Source: Nitrososphaerota archaeon (GTDB lineage: Archaea > Thermoproteota > Nitrososphaeria > Nitrososphaerales > Nitrosopumilaceae). Taken from it: DNA of 16,906 nt. The notes beneath the pieces were generated by a model. That model was not told where the DNA came from and searched no databases. It saw only the letters and a list, made by a program, of their open reading frames with translations. A program made the position numbers and the translations under genes. The stretch is taken from contig JAUWQG010000009.1 in the NCBI GenBank assembly GCA_030611185.1, forward strand, positions 1 to 16,906, read 5' to 3'. Positions 14,863 through 16,906 of this stretch are shown in pieces; positions within the stretch are counted from its first letter, which is position 1, and each line of letters begins with the position of its first letter.

Positions 14863-14893
14863 CAAAGCACTTCTAGTCTAAGAGGAATTGAAC
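14863..14893. repeat. 31-bp direct repeat, left copy
   Basis: This 31-bp segment (from CAAAGCACTT to GGAATTGAAC) recurs without a mismatch at 16868-16898, 2005 bp to the right. It starts 39 bp after tRNA-Pro. Its core CTTCTAG-T-CTAAGAG is an imperfect dyad, suggesting a protein-binding site. Confidence 0.8.
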
Positions 14894-14921
14894 TTTTGAA
14901 ATTATTTTTTGAAAAGGATGA

Positions 14922-15029
14922 TTATTTTGATTTAACGTATTCTTCAAAATGACATTTAGATGAACAGTAACCAAGAAGACCTTCTTCAAGTATCTTGCCA
15001 CAATTTCGACATTTTTGTTCTACTCTCAT
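14922..15029 (-). CDS. Mini zinc-ribbon protein (35 aa)
   Basis: The minus strand encodes 35 residues, MRVEQKCRNCGKILEEGLLG followed by a YCSSKC segment and a charged tail ending in KSK. C7-x2-C10 and C22-x3-C26 form one zinc site. The pattern CxxCGK...G.CS..C resembles the short archaeal zinc-ribbon proteins grouped as DUF2116. It is below usual length cut-offs, but the motif is convincing and the ATG is the only good start. It lies inside the block bounded by the 31-bp repeats. Function unknown. Confidence 0.7.
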   Translation of the reverse strand: MRVEQKCRNCGKILEEGLLGYCSSKCHFEEYVKSK

Positions 15030-15202
15030 CGCCAAGACTATCTACCATTTGTTTGGTTTAAAATTTACTATTCAATGAGAAATTTTATGCCTACAAGAGA
15101 AAATTAGCATTTGATTGAAATTGTTAATTTGAAATTATTATTTTGTACATGACTAGTTGTAACATTTTATCTGTTACACTATCTCAAGAAACTAAATCAG
15201 TC

Positions 15203-15212
15203 TAATATTTTT
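15203..15212 (+). promoter_or_regulatory. Possible TATA element for the secreted protein gene
   Basis: TAATATTTTT lies in the 208-bp gene-free spacer 15030-15237 and predicts a transcription start near 15232-15236. That would give a near-leaderless GTG start at 15238 or a leader of about 115 nt before the ATG at 15352. I see nothing else in this spacer. Confidence 0.3.
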
Positions 15213-15351
15213 TGTACCATTACAATTTTTGTAAGAAGTGTCAAAAACAAATGTTACATACACAGCTATAATAGTTGCTAGATTCATCAAACCATCGTTG
15301 ATCAAAAAAGAAAGATCGTTAGTATCAAAGAGTAGTAATTCTTTAAAAGAC

Positions 15352-16731
15352 ATGATCAAAAGTTCTTCAGTGACAATTAATCACAATCATCTTAAAAAAA
15401 TTGGTTTCATAGCAACTGCAATAGTTTTACTATCTGTAGTTGGAACATTAGGATTTAGTGATGACAATAATGCATTTGCAAAAAAACCACAAGAAGTAAT
15501 TGAGTGGAGTAATGGATTTCCTAGTGGAGAACACGCAAATCTAAATATTCATGGAAAAAAATTAGATCCATTTTACAACTGTAACAATATTGTGACAGAT
15601 GACCCATTTGGTAATTCAATATTTGTACCAATAGTAGGTATATCTGAGATTGAATTTGTTTCAAATAAGAGAGCCTCAATTGATATTCTTCAAGTACTTG
15701 ATCCTTGTGCAGCTCCATTTGGACAAGAAAATACTCCTGATGCTGCACTTGTTCAGTTAGAAGCCGAAGAAATGCAGGTCTATTGGAGAATACTTGGAAA
15801 GCCAAACAACGGTAATAGCCCAAGTACAGTAATGCTAACTCATCCTACCTTGATTAACGCATGTAACTTTTTACCAGTAGCATTTGAAGATGGTTCAATC
15901 GTTAACAGTTTTGATCCAGATGTAGTAGCTGGACTCACCTTAGTTGTTTTTACTGCATTTGAGATGCATGCAGATGATGTTATTGATAATGATATGTTTG
16001 ATGTTGGTGAATCTATCTATCTTGACGACGGCGATGGTATATTCAATGTCGCTAATGACGTGTTATTAGCTGGGCCTGGAGGCATAATTGGTGAGAATGA
16101 TCCTTTACAAGCATTTGATAACACTAAAGAAAAACATGAGGATTCAACTGCTAATAACATGTTTGATGCAGGTGAAACTGTTTATCTAGATGCTGATATG
16201 GATGGTTTCGTTTCAGCAGGAGATACTAGATTAGCAAATGCTTCCAGTCAAGGCTTATCTGAAGACCAAGGTGGCGATGCAATTGACTGTAGTGAAGACA
16301 CATTGGTAGGATTGGGACTTATATCGAAAAATGGTGTCTTCAAAAAAACAGAATTTGGTCTTGAAAGATTTGATACTACTTTAGAAAAAGGAAAAGGAAA
16401 AAGCAAAGCCATAGAAATCACAGATCTATTTACATGGAGTGGAGCAATTTGTGATGCTTCCTTAGATACGGTTGAACCATTTGGAATATTAACTCCTGAA
16501 GACTTTGGTGAAACAGTTGATACTATAGCTGAAATCACTGGCGACTTTTTACTGCCTTTGACTGAGGAAGAATTTACAGAATTTCTTGGAACAGTTGATG
16601 GATGTGAAGTAAAAAATGAAGAATGGATTTTCACTATTGCTGATATTGTTAGATACGGATTAGATTATGAAAATGATGGCACCACCCTTACACAAATGAG
16701 ATTCTATCCCGTTGCTACACTATTGGATTAA
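15352..16731 (+). CDS. Secreted protein with EF-hand-like repeats, unknown function
   Basis: From ATG 15352 the protein has 459 residues; a GTG at 15238 in the same frame would add 38. I prefer the ATG because a signal peptide follows directly: HLKKIGFIATAIVLLSVVGT, with cleavage likely near NAFAKK. The mature part begins around PQEVIEWSNGFPSG, has a few cysteines (possible disulfides) and is acidic. Two 28-residue repeats start at residues 213 and 268 (14 identities); the second contains DADMDGFVSAGD, a canonical 12-residue EF-hand/dockerin calcium loop, and the first a shortened version. No C-terminal membrane anchor is visible. I associate the PQEVIEWSNGFPSG...NIHGKK start with a thaumarchaeal secreted family of unknown role. 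It may be a calcium-stabilised envelope protein. Confidence 0.75.
   Translation: MIKSSSVTINHNHLKKIGFIATAIVLLSVVGTLGFSDDNNAFAKKPQEVIEWSNGFPSGEHANLNIHGKKLDPFYNCNNIVTDDPFGNSIFVPIVGISEIEFVSNKRASIDILQVLDPCAAPFGQENTPDAALVQLEAEEMQVYWRILGKPNNGNSPSTVMLTHPTLINACNFLPVAFEDGSIVNSFDPDVVAGLTLVVFTAFEMHADDVIDNDMFDVGESIYLDDGDGIFNVANDVLLAGPGGIIGENDPLQAFDNTKEKHEDSTANNMFDAGETVYLDADMDGFVSAGDTRLANASSQGLSEDQGGDAIDCSEDTLVGLGLISKNGVFKKTEFGLERFDTTLEKGKGKSKAIEITDLFTWSGAICDASLDTVEPFGILTPEDFGETVDTIAEITGDFLLPLTEEEFTEFLGTVDGCEVKNEEWIFTIADIVRYGLDYENDGTTLTQMRFYPVATLLD
15988..16236 (+). repeat. Two EF-hand-like protein repeats
   Basis: Unit 1 (15988-16071) and unit 2 (16153-16236) each encode 28 residues of the form N-x-MFD-x-GE-x-x-YLD followed by a D/G-rich loop ending D-x-x-LA. 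By hand alignment 14 of 28 positions are identical. They are separated by an unrelated 27-residue linker. Confidence 0.7.
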
Positions 16732-16789
16732 AAACTAAAAACATAATTTCTATTTTACCCACTCTAATGTTTTCTAAAAAATGACTTAA

Positions 16790-16807
16790 AGCTAAGTTAG
16801 ATTAGCT
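16790..16807 (+). terminator. Weak hairpin after the secreted protein gene
   Basis: AGCTAA (16790-16795) and TTAGCT (16802-16807) can form a 6-bp stem with a 6-base loop. No clean T-run follows, so a terminator role is only possible. The rest of 16732-16867 is AT-rich with no gene. Confidence 0.2.
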
Positions 16808-16867
16808 AAACTCTAGAATTATCTTAAAATAATTATTTTCATTCCTAAATGGTACCAGAATAACAAT

Positions 16868-16898
16868 CAAAGCACTTCTAGTCTAAGAGGAATTGAAC
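16868..16898. repeat. 31-bp direct repeat, right copy
   Basis: This is a perfect copy of 14863-14893 in the same orientation. It ends eight bases before the window edge, so what follows is unknown. Flanking bases differ except for a short AATAA about nine bases upstream of both copies. Confidence 0.8.
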
Positions 16899-16906
16899 AA
16901 CTGATT

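Noticed and set aside
14816..14893. tRNA-Pro 3' end as an integration attachment site
   Set aside because: The 31-bp repeat starts 39 bp after the tRNA and shares no tRNA sequence; no integrase is visible. Kept only as a repeat finding.
16826..16839. Perfect 14-bp AT palindrome
   Set aside because: Made only of A and T in AT-rich DNA, so it carries little information.

Overview
The window looks like chromosomal DNA from a marine ammonia-oxidising archaeon of the Nitrosopumilus type (Nitrososphaerota, formerly Thaumarchaeota). The evidence is archaeal core machinery (large subunit of the D-family DNA polymerase, a GINS subunit, geranylgeranylglyceryl phosphate synthase, a thermosome with a Gly-Met tail), AT-rich DNA, TATA-like boxes about 25-28 nt upstream of start codons with almost no leader, a tRNA gene without encoded CCA, and a secreted-protein family I associate with Nitrosopumilus. 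I could not run a search, so the genus is an inference.

Layout. Positions 1-419 have no gene. They hold three copies of an 11-bp element that resembles the right half plus G-run of archaeal origin recognition boxes, one copy pointing right and two pointing left, and five GTTAAC palindromes. I read this as a candidate replication origin or a complex regulatory region. Next come four small regulator-like genes (420-2164): a winged-helix protein, an AbrB-like mini-protein missed by length cut-offs, a membrane-anchored winged-helix protein and a thaumarchaeal helical protein. ATCAC/GTGAT words are unusually dense around the last two.

From 2230 to 6372 the lipid gene for GGGP synthase and the polymerase DP2 gene form an apparent two-gene operon. 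It converges on glyA (serine hydroxymethyltransferase). The thermosome gene is divergent from glyA and is followed by a small membrane protein, which converges on a glutamine synthetase. That enzyme appears to have lost its adenylylation tyrosine. Divergent from glutamine synthetase is a Gins51-type GINS gene, followed by another small membrane protein.

From 12247 to 15029 there are three small Cys-rich proteins (AN1 finger, CxxC protein, 35-residue zinc ribbon), a tightly coupled pair of oxidoreductases (an SDR and a sulfide:quinone-reductase-like flavoprotein) and tRNA-Pro(GGG). The right end carries a secreted protein with two EF-hand-like repeats. The block holding it is bracketed by perfect 31-bp direct repeats.

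Taken together, DP2, GINS and the putative origin suggest a replication-related neighbourhood mixed with housekeeping metabolism and chaperone genes. The right end looks more lineage-specific. No CRISPR array, transposase or integrase is visible.
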